Source: Micrococcales bacterium UBA4448 (GTDB lineage: Bacteria; Actinomycetota; Actinomycetes; Actinomycetales; Microbacteriaceae). From it: a stretch of DNA of 10,592 nt. The notes beneath the pieces were generated by a model. That model did not search any database. It was not told where the DNA came from and worked only from the letters and a program-made list of their open reading frames with translations. The position numbers and the translations under genes are program-made. Each line of letters begins with the position of its first letter. Within the stretch, counting starts at the first letter, position 1. The stretch is from NCBI GenBank assembly GCA_002390305.1, contig DGPE01000013.1, positions 5,740 through 16,331 on the forward strand. The letters run 5' to 3'. This document shows positions 1 to 6,433 of this stretch, in pieces.

Positions 1-491
1 ATTACTGCCAGCCACATTGGCTCCTTGGAAAGAGCCAACGGCACAAACGCCAGAGGAAATGCGTAGTCAGTGTTTGATAGCGCGTCCAGGTATTTTCTGG
101 CCTTGAAGCGCAAGGGCGGTGCCGAGTAGAAAGTAAAGAACATGCTGTAGGCAACCATCCAGGCTGTTGCCTGCCAGGGGAGCGTGAGTGCGAAGTAGAT
201 AAGGAAGGGAATGTTTGTTGCCAGCACCGCTATCCAAATGGGTTTTACCTCATTTGGATAGATGTGGGCGCCCTCATAGCTTCCCTTGCGGGCATTTATG
301 TTGTCGGTTTCCTGATCAAAGATGTCGTTGATTCCGTAGATCAAGAGGTTGAAGGGGAAGGTTACCCAGATCAAGATCGGGATGATCTCCCAGGTCCATA
401 GAAAACCTGCCAACCACATTCCAGTGATGGTTGTCCCGATTGTGTTAACCCATAACACCGGACGCGAGATCTCAATTAGCCGCTTCAGCAC
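1..491 (-). CDS. crtEb: UbiA-family prenyltransferase, lycopene elongase-like (partial, 3' end outside window)
   Basis: This integral membrane prenyltransferase is likely to add C5 prenyl units to lycopene on the way to C50 carotenoids. The minus-strand reading frame is open from a GTG at 491 to the window edge, about 163 residues. The N-terminus reads MLKRLIEISRPVLWVNT, the usual beginning of CrtEb-type proteins. The Mg-diphosphate motif is clear as NDIFDQETD, followed by NINARKGSYEGA, which is the CrtEb version of the UbiA signature. Further on, APPLRFKARKYLDALSNTDY matches the family's second conserved region. Hydrophobic helices lie between these motifs. The start is set by an in-frame stop at 501-503, only three codons upstream, so GTG at 491 is the only reasonable choice; no strong ribosome binding site is visible. 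The gene is divergent from the dehydrogenase operon and is probably unrelated to it. Another UbiA role is possible, but the motif wording favours lycopene elongase. Confidence 0.85.
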   Translation of the reverse strand, partial: MLKRLIEISRPVLWVNTIGTTITGMWLAGFLWTWEIIPILIWVTFPFNLLIYGINDIFDQETDNINARKGSYEGAHIYPNEVKPIWIAVLATNIPFLIYFALTLPWQATAWMVAYSMFFTFYSAPPLRFKARKYLDALSNTDYAFPLAFVPLALSKEPMWLAV

Positions 492-633
492 TCTAAAAGC
501 CTAGACGGCAACCAGCGATGCCGCATCACCGGCATAACTATCACAAATGTGCTGACAAAAAAGCCCATTTATTAGAGCCGTATTGGCATACTTGTCACCA
601 ATGTTCAAGTCAATGAACGGTTGAAAGGTCGAA
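492..633. promoter_or_regulatory. Divergent intergenic control region with a candidate operator
   Basis: This 142-base region separates the divergent prenyltransferase and E1-alpha genes, so it should hold both promoters. Two weak minus-strand promoter-like pairs can be read: TTGACT (608-613) with TATGCC (585-590) at 17 bases, and TTGTCA (553-558) with TATGCC (531-536) at 16 bases. I could not find a convincing plus-strand -10/-35 pair. A perfect inverted repeat, GTTCA-N6-TGAAC, lies at 603-618 just before the ribosome binding site GAAAGG (623-628) of E1-alpha. Another short one, CACA-AA-TGTG, is at 542-551. The first is a plausible operator for the SorC-family regulator encoded in the operon, but assignment is inference. 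Confidence 0.4.
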
Positions 634-1647
634 ATGACAAGTATTGCCCCGCTTATCTCACCTTCAGCCGGCCAGGTCAGTCAGGATGTTGAGGCGGCTA
701 AGGCCGCATTGGAATCACTGATGGCCATTCGCTTCTTCGAGGAAGCGGTGGATGGGTTGTTTGCCAGAGGCCTGATGCACGGCACTATGCACCTGTCCAT
801 TGGCCAGGAAGCGGTTGCAACCGGAGTGTGTGCAGCACTTCGAAGAACTGATTTCATCACCTCAACACACAGGGGGCATTCGCATTGCATAGCAAAAGGA
901 GCTGATCTCACCAGAATGATGGCCGAGTTGTTGGCAAAACAGACCGGCTATTGCAGGGGCCGGGGAGGTTCTATGCATATTGCTGACGTGGAGACCGGGA
1001 ACCTTGGAGCAAATGGAATAGTCGCCGGTGGCATACCAATTGCAGCCGGAGCTGCACTGGCTCAGAAGATGAAAGGAACTGACAACGTCGTTGTTAGCTT
1101 CTTCGGCGACGGTGCCACCAATGAGGGAGCATTTCACGAGGCTTTAAACCTTGCTGCAATCTGGGATCTCCCGGTGATTTTTGTTTGTGAAAACAATAAA
1201 TACGGAATGAGCAATTCCACTGAGTTCAGTATGAAAATAGATCAAATATCAGAGCGCGCCGCAAGCTACGGCTTTCCGGGTGTGACAGTTGACGGTAACG
1301 ATGTTGATGCGGTTCACGATGCAGCCAAAGTTGCTGTTGAACGGGCAAGGTTGGGCCAAGGCCCGACCTTGATTGAGTGCATGACCTATCGGCATAAAGG
1401 CCATTCAAAGAGCGACAAGAATCTATATCGAACAAAAGATGAAATTGAGAACTGGAAGACCAAAGACCCGATTGGACGCTTCGAAAACACGTTGATGGAG
1501 CTGGGGACTTTAGATCAGGATCAGATTGACGCGATAGTTGAAAAGACCAGAGAGGCAGTAAGAACTGCAATCACAGAGGCTTCCGAGGCACCTGACTCGG
1601 ATCCGGCTGAGTTGCTCTCCAGCGTCTACCGTGAGGTGAGGAAATGA
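634..1647 (+). CDS. Thiamine-diphosphate-dependent dehydrogenase E1 component, alpha subunit (acetoin dehydrogenase type)
   Basis: This is the alpha subunit of an alpha2-beta2 E1 that uses thiamine diphosphate to break a C-C bond next to a carbonyl and pass the acyl group to lipoyl-E2. The 337-residue length fits the family. The ThDP/Mg motif starts at GDGATNEG (158-165) and ends at NN (187-188). The stretch GRGGSMHIAD (109-118) followed by LGANGIVAGG (124-133) is worded as in acetoin dehydrogenase AcoA; pyruvate dehydrogenase alpha subunits usually read GGNGIVG here. The start at 634 has GAAAGG five bases upstream. It overlaps the beta gene by four bases (ATGA), which suggests coupled translation. 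Most actinobacteria make pyruvate dehydrogenase with a homodimeric AceE, so this heterotetrameric E1 is probably an accessory catabolic enzyme. A branched-chain 2-oxoacid E1 is the main alternative. The substrate is not proven. Confidence 0.9.
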   Translation: MTSIAPLISPSAGQVSQDVEAAKAALESLMAIRFFEEAVDGLFARGLMHGTMHLSIGQEAVATGVCAALRRTDFITSTHRGHSHCIAKGADLTRMMAELLAKQTGYCRGRGGSMHIADVETGNLGANGIVAGGIPIAAGAALAQKMKGTDNVVVSFFGDGATNEGAFHEALNLAAIWDLPVIFVCENNKYGMSNSTEFSMKIDQISERAASYGFPGVTVDGNDVDAVHDAAKVAVERARLGQGPTLIECMTYRHKGHSKSDKNLYRTKDEIENWKTKDPIGRFENTLMELGTLDQDQIDAIVEKTREAVRTAITEASEAPDSDPAELLSSVYREVRK

Positions 1648-2633
1648 CCGACCGTATCATCACCTACGCCGAGGCTATTCGCGAGGCCATCGGTCAGGTC
1701 ATGGAAACCGACGATTCGGTATTTATGTTGGGTGAAGACATTGGAATCTACGGTGGCGCGTTTGGGGTTTCCGGAGACCTATATCAGCGCTTTGGCAAGG
1801 ATCGCATCCTTGACACTCCAATCTCGGAGCTTGGCATTGTGGGGGCCGCAGTCGGAGCGGCTCTGGTGGGCATGAAACCTATTGTTGAAATCCAGTTTTC
1901 TGACTTCACAGCTCAAGCCATGGATCAGATAGTGAACCAAGCAGCCAAAATTCATTTCATGCTCGGCGGAGAGCTGTCAGTGCCGATGGTGCTTCGTGCC
2001 CCCTCAGGTTCTGGAACCGGTGCCGCAGCTCAGCACTCGCAGAGCTTGGAAACTTGGTTCGCTCACGTGCCGGGGCTAAAAGTGGTGATGCCATCAAGCC
2101 CCTACGATGCAAAGGGGCTCTTGCTAGCTGCCCTTGATGATCCAAACCCGGTGATCGTCTTGGAGCACAAGTTGCTCTACAAGACATCGGGCCATGTGCC
2201 AGAAGAGCAGTACCGGATTCCGATAGGCACAAGTAATCGGGTTCGCGAGGGAGACGCCATAACAATTGTGGCCAGCGGGGTGATGGTTTCCAGATCACTT
2301 GCCGCAGCAGAAGAGTTAGCAAGAGGCGGTGTCCAGGTTGAAATAGTAGATGTTCGATCGCTATCGCCATTAGACATGACGCCAATCAATGCCTCTATTC
2401 AAAAAACAGGCAAGGTGATGCTGGTCCAGGAAGCACCTAAGCATGTTGGCTTTATGGCGGAGATCGCGGCACAGATTGCCGAGGGGCCTGCCCTCTATTC
2501 CTTAACTGAGCCAGTAAAGAGACTATGCGGTTTGGATGTTCCAATCCCCTATGCCCCCCAGCTGGAAAAGAGTGTAGTGCCGCAATTGGAGGATATCGTT
2601 GCAGTTGCTCTGGAGCTAAAGGCTGGAATCTAA
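1644..2633 (+). CDS. Thiamine-diphosphate-dependent dehydrogenase E1 component, beta subunit (acetoin dehydrogenase type)
   Basis: This is the beta subunit of E1, completing the active site at the alpha/beta interface. The 329 residues match the AcoB/PdhB length. LGEDIGIYGGAFGVSGDL (29-46) is the usual N-terminal signature, and the GGAFGV wording resembles acetoin dehydrogenase. ISELGIVGAAVG (60-71) holds Glu62, which aligns with the family Glu that contacts the thiamine aminopyrimidine. AAQHSQSLE (128-136) holds the conserved active-site His131. The C-terminal transketolase domain begins around residue 205 (AITIVASG). The ATG lies inside the stop of the alpha gene, with GAGGTGAGG (1633-1641) just upstream. 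The stop overlaps the E2 start by one base (TAATG). All key residues that I can see are intact, so an active enzyme is expected. The window shows no sign of which ketone or oxoacid it uses. Confidence 0.9.
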   Translation: MTDRIITYAEAIREAIGQVMETDDSVFMLGEDIGIYGGAFGVSGDLYQRFGKDRILDTPISELGIVGAAVGAALVGMKPIVEIQFSDFTAQAMDQIVNQAAKIHFMLGGELSVPMVLRAPSGSGTGAAAQHSQSLETWFAHVPGLKVVMPSSPYDAKGLLLAALDDPNPVIVLEHKLLYKTSGHVPEEQYRIPIGTSNRVREGDAITIVASGVMVSRSLAAAEELARGGVQVEIVDVRSLSPLDMTPINASIQKTGKVMLVQEAPKHVGFMAEIAAQIAEGPALYSLTEPVKRLCGLDVPIPYAPQLEKSVVPQLEDIVAVALELKAGI

Positions 2634-3751
2634 TGGCTAATACTCCAGTTGTCATGCCGAAGATGTCAATGACCATGACCGAGGGTGAGGTTGTTGAGAT
2701 TCTGGTCTCAGTCGGTGATGAGGTGACTGCGGGCCAGGTTATCGCGGTTGTTGGAACAGACAAGACTGACATGGAAGTCGAATCTGACCATGCCGGCAAA
2801 GTTTTAGAAGTTCCCGCAAAACACGGAGACGTGCTAGAGGTTGGATCGCCACTGATTGTCTTGGAAACAAAAAGTGAAGACTTGCTCGCAGGTTTGTTTG
2901 GTTCAGATAAACCCGAAGGTGAAACAGAGCAAGCTGAAACCCCGGCCGCAAATGCCTCACCAGAAATCAAACAAGAGCAGGCCCAAGAACCTCAATCCCA
3001 GCAGCTTCTGGCAATGCCCGGCGCTCGCAAGTTAGCCCGGGAATCCGGGGTAGATCTTTCAAGGGTTTCTGCCAGCAGTGCAACCGGAGTTATAAAGCAG
3101 GCCGATGTTCTAATCAGTGGTGATAAAGCGCCGAAGCCGGAGGCTTCGACAGTGGCAGTCAGAGATTCGGACAAGGCAAGGGCACTGACAGCCAAGATAG
3201 TTGAGACCTCCCTGCAGATCCCTCAATTCACACTCACTAAAGAAATAGAGCTCAATGGCCGGCTACCGGAGGACTTTGTTGCAAGGGCAGCGAAACTAAT
3301 TGGCGCCTGGGAAAAAACGCTGCTTTTGATGCCAAAAATAAATGCCGGTTTCGTTAACGGCGATTTTGTCCAACACTCTGAAATCAGGGTGGCCTACCTT
3401 CTTGAAGCCGAGACGGGATTCGTCTCTCCGGTGGTTGCTTTGGAGCAAGACTGGCGCTCAGGGCTTGGCGATGTTTTGGCGGCCGCCAAAACAAACAGGA
3501 TTGGTATCAAGAACCTGTCTGGCTCAACCACCTCCATAACCGATCTTGGGGAGTTTGATGTTTTGCAGGCCAACACCTTATTGTTTGGCGGTCAATCAAG
3601 CGGATTGAGTTTTGGAAAATTCACCGAAGGGGCTTCTATCAGCACAATTGCTGTCACAATTGTGCTGGATCATCGAATTGCTGATCCGGGCGACGGTGCC
3701 AGGGCACTTTCGCAGTTTCAGAAGTATTTGAGCGAGGATTTAGATGTCTAG
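2633..3751 (+). CDS. Dihydrolipoyl acyltransferase E2 component with a shortened catalytic domain
   Basis: E2 carries the acyl group on a lipoyl arm and transfers it to CoA. Domains in the 372 residues are: lipoyl domain 3-80 with the lipoylated Lys44 in GTDKTDMEVES; a Glu/Gln/Ala-rich linker around 92-125; a peripheral-subunit-binding domain 126-160 (MPGARKLARESGVDLSRV); and an acyltransferase domain 178-372. The catalytic domain is short. The region after IPQFTL (196-201) lacks part of the usual helical stretch, and the active-site motif reads DHRIADPGDGARAL, where the normally invariant Gly after Asp is Pro (352). Catalytic His347 and Asp351 remain. The start is the ATG at 2633, overlapping the beta stop, because MANTPVVMPKMSMTMTEGE is a normal lipoyl-domain N-terminus; the frame stays open further upstream only inside the beta gene. 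No E3 gene follows, so E3 is probably shared with another complex. Confidence 0.88.
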   Translation: MANTPVVMPKMSMTMTEGEVVEILVSVGDEVTAGQVIAVVGTDKTDMEVESDHAGKVLEVPAKHGDVLEVGSPLIVLETKSEDLLAGLFGSDKPEGETEQAETPAANASPEIKQEQAQEPQSQQLLAMPGARKLARESGVDLSRVSASSATGVIKQADVLISGDKAPKPEASTVAVRDSDKARALTAKIVETSLQIPQFTLTKEIELNGRLPEDFVARAAKLIGAWEKTLLLMPKINAGFVNGDFVQHSEIRVAYLLEAETGFVSPVVALEQDWRSGLGDVLAAAKTNRIGIKNLSGSTTSITDLGEFDVLQANTLLFGGQSSGLSFGKFTEGASISTIAVTIVLDHRIADPGDGARALSQFQKYLSEDLDV

Positions 3752-4715
3752 TGCCAGGGATCGAACAATGATAGTCAAGATTGCTCGAATGTATTACGAG
3801 CAAGAGATGTCTCAGGACCAGATCGCCAGAGCTCTATTGACAAGCAGATCTAACATTTCCAGAATTCTCACCGTTGCCAAGAAAAAGGGCATTGTCGAAA
3901 TAAGGATTGCGGAAACGGCCAAACGCGAGACTGAATTGGAGGACATGTTGATTTCGCGATTTGGGCTCAGGTCCGCTTTGGTTGCTACGATCCCATCTGG
4001 TTCAAGTGACTATAAACCCGTTGGGCAGCTGGCTGCTCAGCATTTTTTGGCTCACCTCAAGCCGGGCGTGAAAGTGGCGCTGTCCTGGGGAAGATCGCTC
4101 CAGGCAATGGTGAACGAACTCGACGAAGATAATCGCCCAGATGTAACGCTGATCCCAATCATGGGTGGAATGACCGCTACGCCGTCAAGCCTCAGCGGTG
4201 AGACACTAATCCGTGCCTTGGCCACGAAACTAAACGCCGAATACCTGACGCTTCACGCGCCAACCATTGTTCAGAGCCAAGAGGTAAAAGCAGCCCTGAT
4301 GCAGGAGCCCAGCGTCAAGTCAGTTATCGATGCCGCGTCTGCTGCCGAGGTCGCTTTTGTCGGAATCGGGTCCAAAGAGTCTTCGAGCTCTAACTACATA
4401 CTCGAGACGGCAGGCATAAACAAGGTTGAGCATCCTGATTTCTGGTCCAAGGTTGCCGGAGACATCGGGGGTAGATTCTTTGACTCCGATGGAGAGGTGA
4501 TTGACACCAGGTTGGAAAAAAGAACTGTCGGCTTAGACCTGAGTGAGATGAGAAAAATTCGCAGGGTAGTTGGGGTTGCAGCCGGCGAGGACAAAACAGT
4601 GGGGATATTGGCTGTGCTTAAAGGCAGACTAATTTCGGATTTGGTTACAAGTTCAAATTGCGCCCTCAAGCTTTTGGGCCTAGCCGATCAAAAAACACAG
4701 GAAGAGTTGGTTTAG
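3744..4715 (+). CDS. SorC-family sugar-responsive transcriptional regulator
   Basis: This is a cytoplasmic DNA-binding regulator whose effector in this family is normally a phosphorylated sugar. At 323 residues it has the usual SorC/DeoR-R length. The helix-turn-helix spans about residues 22-48 (EMSQDQIARALLTSRSNISR). The rest is the SorC sugar-binding domain, with the typical KVALSWGRSL around residue 110 and a C-terminal VVGVAAGEDKTVGILAVLKG that matches the family's phosphosugar-binding end. The start overlaps the last eight bases of E2, with GAGGA upstream (about 3732-3736). A later ATG at 3768 would remove only eight residues. Its place between the dehydrogenase genes and the PTS genes suggests that it controls both, and itself. 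Candidate operators are the inverted repeats at 603-618, 5104-5123 and 5154-5175. Whether it activates or represses cannot be read from the sequence. Confidence 0.9.
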   Translation: MSSARDRTMIVKIARMYYEQEMSQDQIARALLTSRSNISRILTVAKKKGIVEIRIAETAKRETELEDMLISRFGLRSALVATIPSGSSDYKPVGQLAAQHFLAHLKPGVKVALSWGRSLQAMVNELDEDNRPDVTLIPIMGGMTATPSSLSGETLIRALATKLNAEYLTLHAPTIVQSQEVKAALMQEPSVKSVIDAASAAEVAFVGIGSKESSSSNYILETAGINKVEHPDFWSKVAGDIGGRFFDSDGEVIDTRLEKRTVGLDLSEMRKIRRVVGVAAGEDKTVGILAVLKGRLISDLVTSSNCALKLLGLADQKTQEELV

Positions 4716-4717
4716 TA

Positions 4718-5104
4718 ATGGAATTTTTAATTTGGATCTTTTTGCTGATTGCTGGCATGTGGGCATTTCAGCTCTATCTTGCAGTAAAGCAGTCCCAGCG
4801 ATTTGGAGAACAAATCAAGGAAATCAGAACAGCTGGAACCACCACTTCCGTTGGAATCGGTGGTTATCGATACCGGGGTGGCAGGGCATTCGTGGCCTTG
4901 GCGCAAAAGGACGGAGTCGTTACCGGTGCACGTGTTCTCAGCGGATTGTCAGTTTTCGCCAATTCAAAGCCTTGGGACAAGGTCATTGGCATGCACATAA
5001 GTGACATTGCGGAAGGCAAAGGTCTCGAGTCTGACAAGAAAAAGCTTTCACAGGGTGCCAAAAAGGCAGCAGAAACCCTCATCGCAGAAAATTCACAAAC
5101 GTGA
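4718..5104 (+). CDS. gutM: GutM/SrlM-like glucitol operon activator, membrane-anchored
   Basis: In E. coli, GutM is a small activator of the glucitol operon whose mechanism is poorly understood. This 128-residue protein is slightly longer than the E. coli one, about 119 residues. One N-terminal transmembrane helix (about residues 3-22, FLIWIFLLIAGMWAFQLYLA) is followed by a cytoplasmic part with GVGxG-like VGIGGYRYRGGRAFVALAQ and GLSVFANSKPWDKVIGMHISDI, which match the family pattern GL-x-VFA ... GMH-xx-D. The C-terminal 25 residues are charged and Ala-rich. The start at 4718 lies two bases after the SorC stop, so the two are probably co-translated; an upstream in-frame start at 4658 would lie inside the SorC gene and is rejected. 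Its presence beside a glucitol-type PTS supports that assignment. Its being next to the SorC regulator mirrors the GutM/GutR pairing in enteric bacteria. Confidence 0.85.
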   Translation: MEFLIWIFLLIAGMWAFQLYLAVKQSQRFGEQIKEIRTAGTTTSVGIGGYRYRGGRAFVALAQKDGVVTGARVLSGLSVFANSKPWDKVIGMHISDIAEGKGLESDKKKLSQGAKKAAETLIAENSQT

Positions 5105-5123
5105 CGACTAATCATCTAGTCGT
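5104..5123 (+). repeat. Perfect 7-bp inverted repeat with 6-base spacer after gutM
   Basis: ACGACTA and TAGTCGT flank ATCATC. The repeat starts at the last base of the gutM stop codon. It has no T-tract after it, so it is a poor intrinsic terminator. It lies just upstream of, and partly within, the place where the -35 of an srlA promoter would lie (possible -10 TAGATT at 5140-5145), so it could be an operator. Role not proven. Confidence 0.4.
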
Positions 5124-5153
5124 AACCTCACGCCTCCTATAGATTCTTGGTTA

Positions 5154-5175
5154 GCAGGGTCAAGGTAGATCCTGC
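5154..5175 (+). repeat. 8-bp near-perfect inverted repeat in the srlA leader
   Basis: GCAGGGTC and GATCCTGC flank AAGGTA. As RNA the stem is continuous with one G-U pair; as DNA it is a 7-of-8 palindrome. It sits between the possible promoter at 5140-5145 and the srlA ribosome binding site, a common operator position, and could equally be a leader hairpin that protects the mRNA. It shares the 6-base spacer with the repeats at 603-618 and 5104-5123. Confidence 0.4.
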
Positions 5176-5183
5176 AGCAATCC

Positions 5184-5191
5184 AAAGGAGG
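5184..5191 (+). promoter_or_regulatory. Strong ribosome binding site of srlA
   Basis: AAAGGAGG is a near-complete Shine-Dalgarno sequence and the strongest in the window. It sits four bases before ATG at 5196, which is close; the TTG at 5193 would be too close to be used. It fixes the srlA start at 5196 and suggests that the PTS genes are translated at a high rate. Confidence 0.7.
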
Positions 5192-5195
5192 GTTG

Positions 5196-5786
5196 ATGAA
5201 TCTCTTTGCAGACGCTGCAACGGTCGCAGAACCGGAAGGCGCTTGGGGAGCAGTAGCTGCTGGTGCGGAATATTTCATCGGAATATTCCAGCAAGGTGGA
5301 GAAGTACTTTGGAGTCTTATGGGAGGAATCCTTCCGACTCTGATCGTTCTACTTACAGCGGTTAATGCTCTAGTCCGAATTATTGGGCCCGAAAAGATCG
5401 AGAACCTGGGGCGCAAAGCGGCCCAGCCTGGTCTGATCTGGTATCCAGTCCGCTATATCGTGCTGCCATTCTTGGCAGTATTTTTCCTGACGAACCCAAT
5501 GGCGTACACCATGGGCCGTTTCCTTCCTGAACGCTACAAGCCTGCCTTCTACGACAGTGCTGTTTCGTTCGTGCACCCAATCACTGGTTTGTTCCCGCAC
5601 GCAAACCCAGGTGAGCTTTTCGTTTACCTCGGTATCGCAGCTGGAATCACCCAACTGGGCTTTGGACTCGGAGACATCGCTGTGCGCTTCTTGCTAGTGG
5701 GTCTTGTCGTCATCTTTATCCGTGGAGTGGTCACAGAGTTGATTACCACACGAATGATGGCTAGAAAAGAAAAGGCGGCCGCATAA
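5196..5786 (+). CDS. srlA: PTS glucitol/sorbitol-type transporter subunit EIIC2 (SrlA)
   Basis: This is one of two membrane subunits that form the polyol channel of the Gut-family PTS. The 196 residues are close to E. coli SrlA (about 187). EYFIGIFQQGGEV (near 27-39), NPMAYTMGRFLPERYKPAFY and GLFPHANPGELFVYLGIAAG are all recognisable SrlA motifs. Hydrophobic segments lie around residues 43-68, 88-108, 143-165 and 166-185. The N-terminus has about 20 extra residues (MNLFADAATVAEPEGAWGA) compared with the E. coli protein. The start is ATG 5196 after AAAGGAGG. A 91-base gap with two inverted repeats separates it from gutM, so it may have its own promoter. The stop overlaps the next start by one base (TAATG), indicating coupled translation. 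The family is called glucitol/sorbitol, but related systems take other polyols, so the true substrate is open. Confidence 0.93.
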   Translation: MNLFADAATVAEPEGAWGAVAAGAEYFIGIFQQGGEVLWSLMGGILPTLIVLLTAVNALVRIIGPEKIENLGRKAAQPGLIWYPVRYIVLPFLAVFFLTNPMAYTMGRFLPERYKPAFYDSAVSFVHPITGLFPHANPGELFVYLGIAAGITQLGFGLGDIAVRFLLVGLVVIFIRGVVTELITTRMMARKEKAAA

Positions 5787-6316
5787 TGAATAACCTACTT
5801 GTTACTATCGGCCGCGGTGTCGGTGGCGTCGTTGGAACCCTTTACCAAGCTGGTAGAGACACTGTTGACACTGTCATCAAGAACATCATTCCTTTCATGG
5901 CGTTTATCTCGTTCATCATCGGTCTGGTATTGGTTACCGGAATCGGTGACTTGATCGCTAACGGTATTAAGGGACTGGCTGGCAGCCTTGTTGGTCTGCT
6001 AATCGTTTCCATCGTTTGTGCGATTCCACTGCTATCTCCACTGCTTGGACCGGGTGCTGTTATTGCACAGGTTGTCGGTACATTGCTAGGTGTGGAGATT
6101 GGTCGAGGAACCATTCCACCGCAGTATGCACTTCCTGCCTTGTTCGCTATCAACCCTCAGGTTGGTTGTGACTTTATTCCGGTGGGTCTCGCTCTTGGTG
6201 AAGCCGAGCCAGAGACAGTTGAAATTGGCGTTCCAGCCGTACTGTTCTCTCGTTTGATCACCGGACCTACAGCCGTTGTTATTGCGTACTTCGCAAGCTT
6301 CGGTATGTACAGCTAA
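5786..6316 (+). CDS. srlE: PTS glucitol/sorbitol-type EIIC1 membrane half of SrlE, encoded alone
   Basis: This 176-residue protein corresponds to only the C-terminal membrane part of E. coli SrlE (319 residues, EIIB fused to EIIC1). Family motifs are GTLYQAGRDTVDTVIKNIIP (17-36), the hydrophobic IIPFMAFISFIIGLVLVTG, PLLSPLLGPGAVIAQVVG, and IPPQYALPALFAINPQVGCD followed by FIPVGLALGEAE. It ends with a final transmembrane segment. There is no phosphocysteine domain in it; that domain is a separate gene downstream at 6434. Its ATG overlaps the srlA stop, so the two membrane subunits should be made in equal amounts. It begins cleanly with MNNLLVTIGRGVG, with no sign of a broken N-terminal EIIB, so this is a genuine split rather than a frameshift. 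Together with SrlA it should form the translocation path. Confidence 0.92.
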   Translation: MNNLLVTIGRGVGGVVGTLYQAGRDTVDTVIKNIIPFMAFISFIIGLVLVTGIGDLIANGIKGLAGSLVGLLIVSIVCAIPLLSPLLGPGAVIAQVVGTLLGVEIGRGTIPPQYALPALFAINPQVGCDFIPVGLALGEAEPETVEIGVPAVLFSRLITGPTAVVIAYFASFGMYS

Positions 6317-6342
6317 AACCTTTTCCCTAAAGGCTAGAAGTT

Positions 6343-6376
6343 CAAAGGGAGGGTGGAATAAACCACCCTCCCTTTG
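6343..6376 (+). terminator. Strong intercistronic hairpin between the srlE membrane half and EIIB
   Basis: A perfect 14-bp stem (6343-6356 with 6363-6376; CAAAGGGAGGGTGG and its complement) closes on the 6-base loop AATAAA. The descending arm ends in TTTG and is followed by CTCTTCGC, so the U-tract is poor. It may be a partial terminator or attenuator. It may also be an RNA stabiliser that lets the upstream membrane genes and the downstream EIIB/EIIA/oxidoreductase genes be expressed at different levels. Confidence 0.65.
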
Positions 6377-6433
6377 CTCTTCGCATCTAGTGAGAACCCC
6401 TCAAATAAACAACGACGTTGAAGGAGATAGAAA

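Noticed and set aside
1226..1570. Minus-strand frame of 114 codons opposite E1-alpha
   Set aside because: Low-complexity Ser/Leu/Arg/Gln composition, no motif, and antisense to conserved coding sequence.
2525..2632. Upstream extension of the E2 reading frame inside the E1-beta gene
   Set aside because: The lipoyl domain begins properly at 2633 (MANTPVVMPKMSM). The upstream 36 codons lie over conserved E1-beta coding sequence in another frame.
634..2633. Assignment of the E1 subunits as the main pyruvate dehydrogenase
   Set aside because: Motif wording is closer to acetoin dehydrogenase, and the genes lie with a SorC regulator and a PTS. Actinobacteria usually rely on AceE for pyruvate. Not fully excluded.
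4658..4717. Upstream start for the GutM-like protein
   Set aside because: It would add 20 residues read from inside the SorC gene ahead of a normal N-terminal membrane helix. ATG at 4718 is two bases after the SorC stop and fits better.
5193..5195. TTG as the start of srlA
   Set aside because: It lies one base after the AAAGGAGGG block, too close for use, and is immediately followed by an ATG at 5196.
6410..6420. Short palindrome CAACG-A-CGTTG before the EIIB gene
   Set aside because: Only five bases per arm and next to a ribosome binding site. It is expected by chance at this length and unlike the other repeats.
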